From an uncultured Bacteroidales bacterium (GTDB lineage Bacteria; Bacteroidota; Bacteroidia; Bacteroidales; UBA932), in assembly GCA_934725575.1 (NCBI GenBank), contig CAKVCK010000008.1, positions 1 through 64,000 of the forward strand: a DNA stretch of 64,000 nucleotides, read 5' to 3'. Under the pieces are notes generated by a model, which was not told the origin of the DNA, did not search any database, and saw only the letters and a list, made by a program, of their open reading frames with translations. Shown here in pieces: positions 1-9,120 of this stretch. Position numbers and translations under genes: made by a program. Position 1 is the first letter of the stretch, and each line of letters begins with the position of its first letter.

Positions 1-1
1 C

Positions 2-52
2 TTCGCCCAGGAACTCGGTAAGTGGAACTACCTTGTCAAACCGGTCAACTGA
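2..52 (+). CDS. C-terminal end of an unidentified protein (partial)
   Basis: An open frame enters from the left edge and ends at TGA 50-52, giving the tail ELGKWNYLVKPVN. Sixteen residues are too few to assign a family. It could equally be a chance open frame, because the sequence after it is AT-rich and decayed. Confidence 0.3.
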   Translation, partial: FAQELGKWNYLVKPVN

Positions 53-91
53 TGCAACTAATTTTTTACACATTACTTAATACAGGTGCTT

Positions 92-262
92 TATTTAAAA
101 ACAATAACTTCGCACCATAAAGCATTGTGGGCTGGAGCGCACAACTCACTCGATACGTCAAACTGCATAGATGCGCTCAAAAGTGCCATTACAAGGCACG
201 GAGCTCCGGAGATAATCAACTCTGATCAGGGATACGTATTCCGGACCATGGTCGGCCACTAA
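92..262 (+). pseudogene. IS3-family transposase remnant (integrase-core fragment)
   Basis: The frame ending at TAA 260-262 reads HNSLDTSNCIDALKSAI, then APEIINSDQG. This matches the stretch of IS3/IS150-type integrase cores that runs from the 'GWALSNSLDT' segment to the second catalytic Asp in 'NSDQG'. Just after NSDQG the protein derails (YVFRTMVGH, stop). The first Asp and last Glu of the DDE triad are absent and there is no credible start codon, so this is an internal fragment. It lies 1 bp from the 3' end of the ATPase gene, which suggests an old insertion or deletion junction. No inverted repeats or target duplication could be recognised. Confidence 0.6.
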
Positions 263-263
263 T

Positions 264-1637
264 TTACCTCATCATTTTAATAACATCTTCCGGCAACATC
301 GCATTCCCGGCATCATCTTTCGGAGCATTCTTAAGAAACAGCATAGGAACAATAGTGTAGCTCTTGGCAAACGGCAGCAAATAAGCTTTACGGAGAAGTT
401 CGGCTGTCAATTGTTTCCCATTCTCCCCTGTTGTCCACTTGCATTCGCCAACAAGCAGATATTTTTTGTCAAGCGATTCGGCCATAACATCGAACTCGAC
501 CTGTTCCGGCTTCTTATCCTCATTGAGAATAGAACCCCACCAACGTTTTGCCTTACCGTAAACAATTCCATTGACCATATTTCCCGTTACAGCATCCCTG
601 CATAGTTTTTCCCAATGAATACTCACATACTCCGAGAAATGGGCTGTCAGTGCCTGTTCTAATGGTAAGCGACGGCCAAGCTCGACAAACGAGCGATTAG
701 GAACGACAAACTGATAGTAGAATGCCATAAAAGGGTCTGCAATCTTATATAGGCTCTTTTTTGCATTCTTTTCGTCAATTCCGAACGGAACATCTTTCTC
801 TAAAAATCCGAGGTCTATAAGTTTCTTCAATGGACGCGACAGATTGGTTGCCGGCTCATTGCATCGTGCCGCAATTTCAGAAAGACGATTTGCACCGGAG
901 CCGATATAAGACATGATCGTTGAAGTCTTGACAATATCCTTGACATCATCCTGAAATAGTTTTATCGGCTCTTCATAAAGAGTTCCATTTACCGAAAGGA
1001 TATTGCGCCACAGAGCATCATCAAGCGAACTTCTGTTTTCCCTCAATTCCCAATAACGCGGCACACCGCCCCATACGGCATACTCTTCAATGGTACGCAC
1101 AGCATCAAGGTTCAAAGCCTCCTGAATATACGGCAAACGTATCGGTGCAAGCCTAATTGTCTCATCAGCACGCCCATATAGAGGTGCGGTAGAATCAAGG
1201 AACAACCCATACATCATATTTTGTGATGAACCGCAAAGCACAAGGTTATATTTCAACTGCTTCTCATCAACCAGTTTTTGCAATACAGACGGCAACTCTG
1301 GCGATTGCTCTACAAGATACGGAAATTCATCCAAGCATAAAGTAAAACGTTTGTCTGTCCGATAATTGACCGCACGAAATATAGATTCCCAATCCGGATA
1401 TGTCAGTTTGTCGAAATCCGGGAAGATTTGTGCTATTACTTTTGCAAGCAATACTCTCTGATGTTGCTCTTCAGAACGGTCTGCAAGGAAGTAAACATCA
1501 TTTTCTGACAACACCCTTTTAATGAGCGTTGACTTACCCAGCCGCCTGCGACCGTACATCACGACTAACGAGGACTTCTCTCTTGCAAGTGCGTCCTTTA
1601 ATCGTGCAGTTTCATCTATTCTGTCAACGAATTTCAT
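264..1637 (-). CDS. AAA-family ATPase with DUF234 (nuclease-like) C-terminus
   Basis: 457 aa. The N-terminus carries a P-loop (GRRRLGKST, residues 29-37) and a Walker B LCLDEFPYL (about 100-108), followed by a sensor-type LVLCGSS. A winged-helix-like section follows around 240-280 (SEIAARCNEPATNLSRPLKKL). The C-terminal part has the DUF234 pattern EFDVMAESLDKKYLLVGECKW, resembling a PD-(D/E)XK fold. This is the COG1672 type of ATP-binding protein, which is very abundant and of unknown function in gut Bacteroidales. It sits alone between a transposase remnant and a RhuM-like remnant, and has only one GAATAT motif, so it may be acquired. A role in DNA handling or defence is only inferred. Confidence 0.85.
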   Translation of the reverse strand: MKFVDRIDETARLKDALAREKSSLVVMYGRRRLGKSTLIKRVLSENDVYFLADRSEEQHQRVLLAKVIAQIFPDFDKLTYPDWESIFRAVNYRTDKRFTLCLDEFPYLVEQSPELPSVLQKLVDEKQLKYNLVLCGSSQNMMYGLFLDSTAPLYGRADETIRLAPIRLPYIQEALNLDAVRTIEEYAVWGGVPRYWELRENRSSLDDALWRNILSVNGTLYEEPIKLFQDDVKDIVKTSTIMSYIGSGANRLSEIAARCNEPATNLSRPLKKLIDLGFLEKDVPFGIDEKNAKKSLYKIADPFMAFYYQFVVPNRSFVELGRRLPLEQALTAHFSEYVSIHWEKLCRDAVTGNMVNGIVYGKAKRWWGSILNEDKKPEQVEFDVMAESLDKKYLLVGECKWTTGENGKQLTAELLRKAYLLPFAKSYTIVPMLFLKNAPKDDAGNAMLPEDVIKMMR

Positions 1638-1747
1638 ATACGCTGTTTATTATGCAATGCAAACATAATGCTTTGGCTGCATAATACAAAATTTTGAACA
1701 ATGTTTTTTATTCCAACAGAACAAATTGCCACTTTTGTATAACCGAT

Positions 1748-1891
1748 ATGGATCGAGAAGTACAATTCCTCCTGTACAATATGCCGGAAGACAGCGGCAA
1801 AGTGCAGGCCGTCATAAAAGATGAAGCGATATGGTGTACCCTGATTACGGAATATGTTACCTCAAATACTTTCATCCGAGACGGACTCTGA
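1748..1891 (+). pseudogene. RhuM-like protein, truncated remnant
   Basis: The frame from ATG 1748 reads MDREVQFLLYNMPEDSG, then KVQAVIKDEAIWCT. This is the characteristic N-terminus of RhuM-family proteins, in which 'IWCTQKAMAELFG' normally follows. Here the sequence switches right after WCT to LITEYVTSNTFIRDGL and stops, leaving 47 aa of a protein usually over 300 aa. An internal deletion is likely. An upstream in-frame ATG at 1694 adds residues without similarity and is not preferred. Together with the transposase fragment it brackets the ATPase gene with decayed mobile or accessory DNA. Confidence 0.55.
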
Positions 1892-1983
1892 CATATTCAA
1901 AAAAGATTGCTTTACTTTGCATCGGGAAAATAATATCGGTGGTCCTGAGGGCTCACCTAAGAAACTAAATAAAGGAATTTGAT

Positions 1984-3747
1984 ATGTACTTGGAAAAAAT
2001 CAACGGCCCGGCCGACATCAAGAAGTTGAGCGTCGAACAGCTCAACGTCCTTGCTGATGAGACCAGGCACTATCTGATCGAAAAGGTCAGCAATCACGGC
2101 GGCCACGTCGGCCCGAACCTCGGAATGGTGGAAGCCACTGTGGCTCTGCACTATGTGTTCAACTCCCCTGTCGACAAGATTGTCTTTGACGTCTCACATC
2201 AGAGCTATGCGCATAAGATACTGACAGGCAGGAAGCAGGCGTTTATGGATCCGGCCCACTACAATGACGTGACCGGTTTCAGCGAGCCATCCGAGAGTGA
2301 GCACGACCACTTTGTCATCGGTCACACATCGACCTCGATCAGCCTTGCCTGCGGACTCGTCAAAGGACGTGACCTGGCAGGTGGAAAGGAGAATGTCATT
2401 GCTGTGATCGGCGACGGATCATTAAGCGGCGGCGAAGCCCTTGAGGGACTGAGCGTGGCAGGGTCTGAGTTTAACAGCAACTTCATCATCATCGTCAACG
2501 ACAACCAGATGTCGATAGCGGAGAACCACGGCGGTCTGTACAAGAATCTTCAGCTGCTGAGGGAGACAAACGGAAAGGCGGAGGTCAACCTTTTCAAGGC
2601 GATGGGTCTTGAATATGTCTATGTGGGCGACGGTAACGATGTCGCCACTCTCATCGATGCCTTCCAGAAGGTAAAGGACACCGACAAGCCGGTTGTCGTG
2701 CACATCAACACCCTCAAAGGCAAGGGCTTGAAGTACGCCGAGGAGAACAAGGAGAAATGGCATTTCGGAGGTCCTTTCAATATTGAGACCGGTGAGCCGA
2801 AGTTCAAAAACACAGCCGAGGACTACGGTGACCTTACCGGAAAATACCTGCTGGAGAAAATGCAGTCAAATCCTGAGCTTGTCGCAATCACTTCCGGCAC
2901 GCCTACCGTGTTCGGGTTCACCCAGCCTCGCAGGGTACAGGCCGGGAAACAGTTCGTGGACGTGGGAATCGCCGAGGAGACCGCTGTGGCGATGGCATCC
3001 GGTATCGCGAAACGTGGCGGAAAACCTGTCTGGGGAGTTTACAGCACATTCATCCAGAGAACATACGACCAACTCTCACAGGATCTCTGCATCAATGACA
3101 ACCCGGCTCTGATGCTCGTGTTCTGGGGCGGAATCGAGAGTATGAACGACGTGACCCACACCTGCTTCTACGACATTACCTTGCTCGCAAATATTCCTAA
3201 CCTCATCTACCTGGCTCCGACCTGCCGTGAGGAATATTTTGCGATGCTGGACTGGGCGATTGCCTACAGGGAGCATCCGGTAGCCATTCGTGTGCCGGTG
3301 AACGGAGTCCAGTCTCGTCCAGATGTCAAGACTGAAGGTGTTGACTGGTCTGCGGCCGAGTACGAAATCACCCACAAAGGCAGTCGTGTGGCCGTTCTTG
3401 GTCTTGGGGCTTACTACCAGCTCGGAGAGAAGACCTGTGAGCTTCTGAAAGCCCAAGGCGTTGACGCGACGTTAATCAACCCGAGAATCATCACATCACT
3501 CGACACGAAGACTCTTGAGGCACTCAAGGCCGATCACGAACTCGTAATCACTCTTGAGGATGGTCAGATCGATGGTGGCTGGGGCGAGAAGATCGCCAGG
3601 TTCTACGGCGACAGCGATATGAAAGTCCTTGTCAGAGGCCAGCGCAAACAGTTCGAGGACAGCTACGTGGTCGAAGAACTACTGAAAGAGAACCGCCTCA
3701 CTCCGGAGCAGATCGCCGAGGATGTCCTCCTGGCCCTGAGCAAATAA
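1984..3747 (+). CDS. 1-deoxy-D-xylulose-5-phosphate synthase-like transketolase
   Basis: 587 aa thiamine-diphosphate enzyme. The TPP motif spans about 143-174 (GDGSLSGG ... IIIVNDNQMS). The second transketolase domain starts with DVGIAEETAVAMASGIAKRGG, whose Glu is the cofactor-activating residue. A C-terminal transketolase domain includes VAVLGLGAYYQLGEKTCELL. HVGPNLGMVEATVALHYVF near residue 42 is DXS-like and would make DXP from pyruvate and glyceraldehyde-3-phosphate. It is about 40 residues shorter than classical DXS (about 620-640). Whether this is the housekeeping DXS or a paralogue that uses another acceptor cannot be decided here. ATG follows GGAATTTGAT; a rho-independent hairpin follows the stop. 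Confidence 0.75.
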   Translation: MYLEKINGPADIKKLSVEQLNVLADETRHYLIEKVSNHGGHVGPNLGMVEATVALHYVFNSPVDKIVFDVSHQSYAHKILTGRKQAFMDPAHYNDVTGFSEPSESEHDHFVIGHTSTSISLACGLVKGRDLAGGKENVIAVIGDGSLSGGEALEGLSVAGSEFNSNFIIIVNDNQMSIAENHGGLYKNLQLLRETNGKAEVNLFKAMGLEYVYVGDGNDVATLIDAFQKVKDTDKPVVVHINTLKGKGLKYAEENKEKWHFGGPFNIETGEPKFKNTAEDYGDLTGKYLLEKMQSNPELVAITSGTPTVFGFTQPRRVQAGKQFVDVGIAEETAVAMASGIAKRGGKPVWGVYSTFIQRTYDQLSQDLCINDNPALMLVFWGGIESMNDVTHTCFYDITLLANIPNLIYLAPTCREEYFAMLDWAIAYREHPVAIRVPVNGVQSRPDVKTEGVDWSAAEYEITHKGSRVAVLGLGAYYQLGEKTCELLKAQGVDATLINPRIITSLDTKTLEALKADHELVITLEDGQIDGGWGEKIARFYGDSDMKVLVRGQRKQFEDSYVVEELLKENRLTPEQIAEDVLLALSK

Positions 3748-3765
3748 CGGAAAACTTCATATTCA

Positions 3766-3812
3766 AAAAAAGATCAGGCCGCCATTAATGCCGCGCGCCT
3801 GATCTTTCTTTT
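3766..3812 (+). terminator. Rho-independent terminator after the DXS-like gene
   Basis: AAAGATCAGGC (about 3769-3779) pairs with GCCTGATCTTT (about 3797-3807) around a 17-nt GC-rich interior, followed by CTTTT. It starts about 20 nt after the stop. The A-rich left flank would let it act in both directions, so it could also end transcription of the convergent ATPase gene. Confidence 0.8.
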
Positions 3813-3852
3813 ATGCCCTAACTTTCGTTTTATCTGCTTTCAAACCGAACAA

Positions 3853-5433
3853 TCACGCACTGCACTCGACAAGCCAATGCTCCAAGGAGCGGGTCGAGGA
3901 GGAAATATTCACTCCGACCTTTACCAATTTCTTGCCGTCCTGATGCCTGAACGGAATCAGATATCCTCTGTCATCAATCTGTTTCAGTGCGGTTTCCGCA
4001 GAGGAATCCACCTTGAACTCAAACACATAGACCGCATCACCTGTCGCACAGACGGCGTCGGCGCGCCCGATGGCTGATTTCACTTCTGTCTGAATATAGT
4101 AGCCCAAAAGCGAGAATATCAGGTAAATGATTGTCTGGTAGTGTTTTTCAGTCTTGTTCTCAAGGTCATTCGGTATTGATGACAGATATGTCTGCATTCT
4201 GACAAGAGCGGCGTCAATGTCTCCTTTCCTCAATGCCAGACAAAACTGAAGCACGAAAGACGCGTTCATCGGGTCCTTGCTGCGGTAGCGGGCGAGCAAG
4301 GATTTCAGGAAGCCGTTCCGGACTTCCTTGTTCGGATAGCCCAATGTGTACGAGTCAAAAGTCTTATCGTATGACTTGATTGTCAGATAGCCGGTCTGGT
4401 ATAGCATCGGTATGGAGTCATCGCTCAATTCCGGAGAAACATCAAACGTGTCAAGAGAAACGCCAGACATCTCATCAAGGAAACGCTCGTCAATCGGATG
4501 CCGCTCCAGCCTTTCGACAAGATAGGTCGGTGTGCCCGACTCGTACCAATATGAACCGAAACTTCTTGTGGCAAAGCATTTTATGAGGCTGTAAGGATTG
4601 TAGATGTCCTCGGACTTCTCACAGAAATGATAGCCATCATAATTCTCTTTCAGCAGGGCGAATGCCTCCGGCACACTAATCTCCTGATCCTCGGCCAGTT
4701 TCCTTGCCGGTTCCTGAAAATTCGTCTCAAGTTCCGTCTGGGAGATGCCACAGATGGCGGAATATTCAGGGATCATCGAAATATTCATCAGATTGTTAAG
4801 TTCACTGAATATGCTGAGTTGCGCGAACTTGTTGATTCCGGTGATGAACACAAAACGCAGGTATGGGTCAAGGCTTTTGATGGGGCTGTAGAAGTTCCTC
4901 ATTATCTGACGCATAGGAGAAAGCTTGTCCCTGTCGTTCATCACGTCAAGAAGAGGTGCGTCATATTCGTCTATGATTATAACGGCCTTTTCCCCAGTTT
5001 GTGCCACAGCCCTTTGAACAAGCCCGGCAAAGCGTTGGTTGATCTCTGTCTCATCCGCCGCTTTCCCATAAATTCGCTCGTAACCCAAAAGTTTTATATT
5101 CAATTCACTTAACAACTGAGCCTCACTCAAATGCTTGGCAGTTGACATATCAAAGTGAAGCACAGGATGTTTCTTCCACTCCGTCTCCAGCTCCCCGGCC
5201 TTCAATCCTTTGAACAAATCTTTCTCTCCGGCGAAATAACTATGGAAGGTAGAGGACAACAGCGATTTTCCGAACCGCCGTGGCCTGCTCAAAAAGACAT
5301 ACGAATATTTCCGGGCAAGCTCATACACATAGCCTGTCTTGTCCACATAAAGATAGCCACCTTGCACCACTTTCTCGAAAGTCTGCACACCTATCGGGTA
5401 CAATATCTCCTTGTTCTCCATATCGCCATTCAT
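3853..5433 (-). CDS. AAA-ATPase-like protein with PD-(D/E)XK nuclease-superfamily tail
   Basis: 526 aa. The N-terminus is the PF09820 signature: YPIGVQTFEKVVQGGYLYVDKT, then the P-loop SRPRRFGKSLLSS (about 49-61). Walker B is AVIIIDEYDAPLLD (about 150-163). The C-terminus has GRADAVCATGDAVYVFEFK (about 455-473), matching the PDDEXK_9 domain (D...EFK) that usually ends this family. This is one of the commonest multicopy families in Bacteroidales, and its role is unknown. Translation could also start at the second Met (5421). The gene is monocistronic, flanked by a terminator on one side and a REP-like hairpin on the other. Confidence 0.88.
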   Translation of the reverse strand: MNGDMENKEILYPIGVQTFEKVVQGGYLYVDKTGYVYELARKYSYVFLSRPRRFGKSLLSSTFHSYFAGEKDLFKGLKAGELETEWKKHPVLHFDMSTAKHLSEAQLLSELNIKLLGYERIYGKAADETEINQRFAGLVQRAVAQTGEKAVIIIDEYDAPLLDVMNDRDKLSPMRQIMRNFYSPIKSLDPYLRFVFITGINKFAQLSIFSELNNLMNISMIPEYSAICGISQTELETNFQEPARKLAEDQEISVPEAFALLKENYDGYHFCEKSEDIYNPYSLIKCFATRSFGSYWYESGTPTYLVERLERHPIDERFLDEMSGVSLDTFDVSPELSDDSIPMLYQTGYLTIKSYDKTFDSYTLGYPNKEVRNGFLKSLLARYRSKDPMNASFVLQFCLALRKGDIDAALVRMQTYLSSIPNDLENKTEKHYQTIIYLIFSLLGYYIQTEVKSAIGRADAVCATGDAVYVFEFKVDSSAETALKQIDDRGYLIPFRHQDGKKLVKVGVNISSSTRSLEHWLVECSA

Positions 5434-5496
5434 TTAATTCTCAAATATAAGCAATTTATTGAGCCTATGAAAATTTCCACGTCATCCAGACTGTAA

Positions 5497-5521
5497 GGTC
5501 ACTGAGCTTGTCGAAGTGACC
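5497..5521. repeat. REP-like palindromic repeat, copy 1
   Basis: Arms GGTCACT and AGTGACC enclose GAGCTTGTCGA. The inner CTTGTCGA (TCGACAAG on the other strand) and the changing but always complementary arms are shared with the elements at 6914-6936, 9121-9144, 9173-9197 and 50032-50055. Confidence 0.75.
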
Positions 5522-5531
5522 TGCCGGCATA

Positions 5532-6812
5532 CTAAGAATCGCGCCGTGCGCGGTCCATAGCGTCGTTGACGGATTCGGTGGCCCTGTAGTCACTGCCGGT
5601 GGAGTAGGTATGGCTGCGGTGATATTCATAACTCCCGCCGCATCTGCTGCAATGGTATGCCTCGCCCCAAGTTTCGGTCGTGTAGCGCTCCCGACTCTTC
5701 CCTTTCTGCATTATGTCCTCTTTGCGGCCGCTGCTGTACTGCTTGTAGCCCACCTTGCGGCTGCTGTCCTGCCACTTTCCCATCCAACCGCTGCGGCGAA
5801 GCGGAGTGCCGTCGATCCCGACAATGGTGTCAACCGCACCACACAACTTGCATCTATACATATCGACCTCCATCGGAATCGTCACGAATATATAAATGCT
5901 CATCACGAATATTCCTAAGGAATTGACAGACACACCTCCGATGAATATTCCCCAAGCCCAGAGAATCGCCAGCGAGTCCAAAACAGACAGGAACTTAATG
6001 AAAAAGTTCGGCCCTTTCATATAGAATACCGTCTTGTGCATAAGCGTCGGCAGGAACATCCCCAACAGCAGTATCAGGACTCCGTCTATCATTCCGGACA
6101 ACCCTCTGGCCGCCCATTTCTTGAAGTTGCGGCTGGAGAATCCGTACGGATTCAGTTTGTAGTAGCCTTCACGTCGACCGACAAAAGTCCATGTCAAATC
6201 TCCGGCATTCTCAACGTTAACATCCTTGGAGACAATTCTTTGGTTATAGACAGGCAACTTCATCGTCTTCCACCAAAGCCTCTCGAACGGAATCTTTTGT
6301 CCGTCGCTCAATGTGTAAAGATAGTTGTAGGCGCTGCTTTCCTCATAGTACTTCCCTTTAAACGTCGGAGCCTTGCTCACTTTCTGGATGGCGACCACCT
6401 TGCCAGTGTCCTTCTGACCGTTCCCGTCCCGCCAATAAGCCTCGTTGCCGACAATCATTTCAGGTACTACCGCCGTGCCGATTGTTCCGTCCGAAGCCTT
6501 CACTACCCATTCATTGTCAGGAAGATAGTCCACAGTTCTGTAACGGGGAGTCAGATAAGGCTGGCTCGCCGCGATAATCCTCACGGTCTGCCCGGCTTTC
6601 AGATTGACTTTCCGCGAAGTGCTGTCATTCTCCTTCACTGTCATCGTTGTAGGAAACACCAACTTGACATCCCGGCCCAGCGAATCAGCTTTCCGCTCAC
6701 TGACGCGACCATAGTCGATGAAGTTCCACCACCGATCATTGCCCCACGGCAGGGCGTTGATGGCGAATATTCCCAAGGCAAGCAACAGTATTCCTTTCAA
6801 AAAATCTTTCAT
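5532..6812 (-). CDS. Membrane protein of unknown function with C-terminal zinc ribbon
   Basis: 426 aa; no family recognised. It has an N-terminal hydrophobic segment (FLKGILLLALGIFAINAL) and then a soluble domain of about 200 residues with an SH3-like look (KAGQTVRIIAAS ... DGTIGTAVVPEMIVGN), presumably outside the cytoplasm. Two or three hydrophobic segments follow at about 238-258, 272-300 and 305-322. The cytoplasmic-side tail contains CKLCG and, about 75 residues later, CSRCGG, together a four-Cys zinc ribbon. Between them is a Ser/Arg/Lys/Gly-rich linker. It stands alone between two REP-like elements with no operon partner. A sensory or protein-assembly role would be speculation. Confidence 0.7.
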   Translation of the reverse strand: MKDFLKGILLLALGIFAINALPWGNDRWWNFIDYGRVSERKADSLGRDVKLVFPTTMTVKENDSTSRKVNLKAGQTVRIIAASQPYLTPRYRTVDYLPDNEWVVKASDGTIGTAVVPEMIVGNEAYWRDGNGQKDTGKVVAIQKVSKAPTFKGKYYEESSAYNYLYTLSDGQKIPFERLWWKTMKLPVYNQRIVSKDVNVENAGDLTWTFVGRREGYYKLNPYGFSSRNFKKWAARGLSGMIDGVLILLLGMFLPTLMHKTVFYMKGPNFFIKFLSVLDSLAILWAWGIFIGGVSVNSLGIFVMSIYIFVTIPMEVDMYRCKLCGAVDTIVGIDGTPLRRSGWMGKWQDSSRKVGYKQYSSGRKEDIMQKGKSRERYTTETWGEAYHCSRCGGSYEYHRSHTYSTGSDYRATESVNDAMDRARRDS

Positions 6813-6913
6813 ATTCGATGAATGTTAGTGTCAGTTTATAAAGATACGCATTTCTTTCGTATTCCCAATTATCTTCAGTACGTGGAAATGCTTGACTCAC
6901 GCGAAGTCGATCC

Positions 6914-6950
6914 GATGCTTCGACAAACTCAGCATCCGCAGACTCTGCGG
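6914..6950. repeat. REP-like palindrome with adjoining hairpin, copy 2
   Basis: GATGCT (6914-6919) and AGCATC (6931-6936) enclose TCGACAAACTC. This is followed at once by a second hairpin CCGCAGA-C-TCTGCGG (6936-6950). The core is the reverse complement of the GAGTTTGTCGA core in the other copies. The arms differ but stay complementary, as expected for selection on the hairpin. Confidence 0.65.
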
Positions 6951-7083
6951 TCGGGAATGTTGCCGGCGATGCTGATGAGATGATTGGTTTGTCCACTGTA
7001 GTATAAGCCAAGATATTCACTGGCAGAGACTTGGCGGAAAAAGATGTCCACGATGGAGGCGAGGATTTCCAAAGCAGACGGTG

Positions 7084-7091
7084 TAACTTTG
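7084..7091 (+). promoter_or_regulatory. -7 promoter box for the M28 peptidase gene
   Basis: TAACTTTG fits the Bacteroidetes -7 consensus TAnnTTTG. It predicts a start of transcription near 7097, which excludes the upstream ATGs at 7044 and 7095 as translation starts and supports ATG 7116. No clear -33 TTTG was found. Confidence 0.6.
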
Positions 7092-7115
7092 CGGATGAAA
7101 AAAATAGGGATAAAG

Positions 7116-8384
7116 ATGAAAAGAAGTATAACAGGGATCCTCATCGCATTAGCCGCCTTGATGATGTTTTCCGAGGCCGGGGCGCAGAATCTGACAAGTT
7201 ACAAGAGGATGGTCAAGGAACTCAGTTCGGCGAAGTTTCAAGGACGTGGTTATGCGCGGAACGGAGTGCGGAAAGCTGGATTGTTCATTGAAAGGGAGTT
7301 CTCAGCCGCCGGGGCTGACGAGATTATGCTGCAACCTTTCAAGATCGACATCAACACCTTCCCGGGAAAGATGAACATGACCGTGGACGGGAAAAGCCTC
7401 GCTCCCGGAAGGGACTTCACGATGAGGGAATATTCTCCCGGAGTCCAAGGATATTACAAGCTTTACTACATTGACACTCTGAACTTTAATCTGGCAAAAA
7501 TCACGGAGGATCTGTGCAGGCCAGCCAACCTTGGAGCGTTCGTCGTCTGCGATTTCGAGTTCACTTACCGGCATAAGGATGTCTTCAAGCGACTTGAAAG
7601 CAGGAAGTGCTGCCAGAACTCCGGAATGATTTACATTTGGAACGAGCCTCTGAAATTCTACAAGGCCTACGGTGAAAAGGTTGTGGAGAAGCCTATCATC
7701 TGGGTCTCGTCCGACTTTCCGAAAAACGCCCGGAACGTCAGTCTTGACATTGAAAATGAATTTCTTAAAGGCTACACGAGCAACAATGTGATCGCGAAGG
7801 TGAACGGATGCAGACACGACAGTTGCTTCGTATTCACCGCTCATTACGACCATCTTGGGAACCTCGGCTCAAAAGTCTTTTACCCCGGAGCCAACGACAA
7901 TGCATCAGGCACGGCGGCAATCATCACGTTGGCAGAATATTACTCCTCGCACCGCCCGAAATTCGACATCTATTTCATCGCGTTCTCCGGAGAGGACGCC
8001 AACTTGCGTGGCTCAAAGTGGTTCACGGAACATCCTGTGATGCCTCTGGAAAGCATAAAGTACCTGATCAACATCGATATGATTGGTGACAACAATCCGG
8101 AGATGTACTGCGAGACCAGCGACACAGGCACCAGAGGCTACGAAGTATTCAGCCAGATCAACGATGCTGGCCACTTCTTCAAAGCGCTGAAACGTGGAGA
8201 GTTGGCGGCCAACAGCGACCACTACCCTTTCGCGGCCAAAGGTGTGCCTTGCATATTCTTTGAAAATGAGGGAGGCGACGCGTTCAAGCATTACCACACG
8301 CCGCAGGACAATTGGCAGAACGCGGTTTTTGACAGTTATGAGCCGCTGTTCAAACTGGTCACTGGGTTCATTCGGGAATATTAA
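7116..8384 (+). CDS. Secreted M28-family zinc aminopeptidase
   Basis: 422 aa from ATG 7116. A signal peptide (KRSITGILIALAALMMFSEAGAQ) is followed by an N-terminal PA-like insert and the M28 catalytic core. Metal ligands are visible in order: HYDHLG, YPGANDNASG, SGEDANLRGS, INIDMIGDN and YHTPQDNW. In the third motif the usual GEE is GED. The product probably releases N-terminal residues from peptides in the periplasm or outside the cell. The start was chosen from the promoter position and the signal peptide. No partner genes adjoin on the same strand. Confidence 0.88.
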   Translation: MKRSITGILIALAALMMFSEAGAQNLTSYKRMVKELSSAKFQGRGYARNGVRKAGLFIEREFSAAGADEIMLQPFKIDINTFPGKMNMTVDGKSLAPGRDFTMREYSPGVQGYYKLYYIDTLNFNLAKITEDLCRPANLGAFVVCDFEFTYRHKDVFKRLESRKCCQNSGMIYIWNEPLKFYKAYGEKVVEKPIIWVSSDFPKNARNVSLDIENEFLKGYTSNNVIAKVNGCRHDSCFVFTAHYDHLGNLGSKVFYPGANDNASGTAAIITLAEYYSSHRPKFDIYFIAFSGEDANLRGSKWFTEHPVMPLESIKYLINIDMIGDNNPEMYCETSDTGTRGYEVFSQINDAGHFFKALKRGELAANSDHYPFAAKGVPCIFFENEGGDAFKHYHTPQDNWQNAVFDSYEPLFKLVTGFIREY

Positions 8385-8463
8385 TGTTTTTTCGTAAATT
8401 TCGGCTCATCCAATCAGGGACGGAGCGCACCGACACAAACATATTCAATAATAAGTTAATAAA

Positions 8464-9114
8464 ATGAGCACATACAAGAAATTAGACCTTGACACCTACT
8501 ACAGAAAGGGCGTTTACGAGCGGTTCACCAAGGTTGCGAGATGTTCCGTCTCAATCACCGGCAGAATCGATGTCACCGGGCTTTATGAATATTCCAAAAG
8601 AACCGGCACGAAGTTCTACATCAACTTCCTCTACCTGCTGGCTAAGGTGATGAACTCACGGGAGGACTACCGGATGGCGTACCTTTGGCAAAGCGACGAG
8701 GTCGTCGTCTATGACCGCATCAACCCGTGCCAGTACGTCTTCAACGAGGCCACCGAGACCTGCACGCCTGTGTACACTGAATATTCCGATGAATATTCCA
8801 CTTTCTATGCCGCTTGCAAGAGGGACATTGAATATACCAAGGCACATCCTGAATATCATTTCGATCCAGTGGGACATCCTAACTGGTTCGACGCGTCATT
8901 CATTCCGTGGATCTCATACGATTCTCTGAATGTGGAGCTTCCGGACGGCCATCTATACTATCAGCCGATCGTCAACTGGGGAAAGTTCCGTGAAGAGAAC
9001 GGCCGCAAGATGATGCCCGTAACCGTCAGGATGAACCACGCTGTCGCCGATGGCTACCTGATCTCCAAGGTCTTCACCCTCCTCGAAGCCGCCATCGCCG
9101 ATTTCTGTAAATAA
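8464..9114 (+). CDS. Chloramphenicol acetyltransferase-like (CAT-fold) acyltransferase
   Basis: 216 aa, the usual CAT length. The catalytic motif HxxxDG is present as NHAVADGYL near residue 197, and the region PWISYDSLNVELPDG matches the CAT core. An acyl-CoA-dependent O-acetyltransferase is expected. Whether chloramphenicol is the substrate cannot be told, since many chromosomal CAT-like proteins have other acceptors. All five Glu-Tyr pairs in the gene are written GAATAT, although Tyr is otherwise mostly TAC and Glu mostly GAG. A REP-like pair follows directly after the stop. Confidence 0.82.
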   Translation: MSTYKKLDLDTYYRKGVYERFTKVARCSVSITGRIDVTGLYEYSKRTGTKFYINFLYLLAKVMNSREDYRMAYLWQSDEVVVYDRINPCQYVFNEATETCTPVYTEYSDEYSTFYAACKRDIEYTKAHPEYHFDPVGHPNWFDASFIPWISYDSLNVELPDGHLYYQPIVNWGKFREENGRKMMPVTVRMNHAVADGYLISKVFTLLEAAIADFCK

Positions 9115-9120
9115 CTTTTA

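Noticed and set aside
264..5433. Two AAA ATPase/nuclease-like genes as one defence system
   Set aside because: They are separated by the DXS-like gene and a terminator, belong to different families and are individually common; no linkage can be supported.
7044..7115. Earlier start codons for the M28 peptidase
   Set aside because: The -7 box at 7084-7091 places transcription start after them, and only ATG 7116 is followed by a signal peptide.
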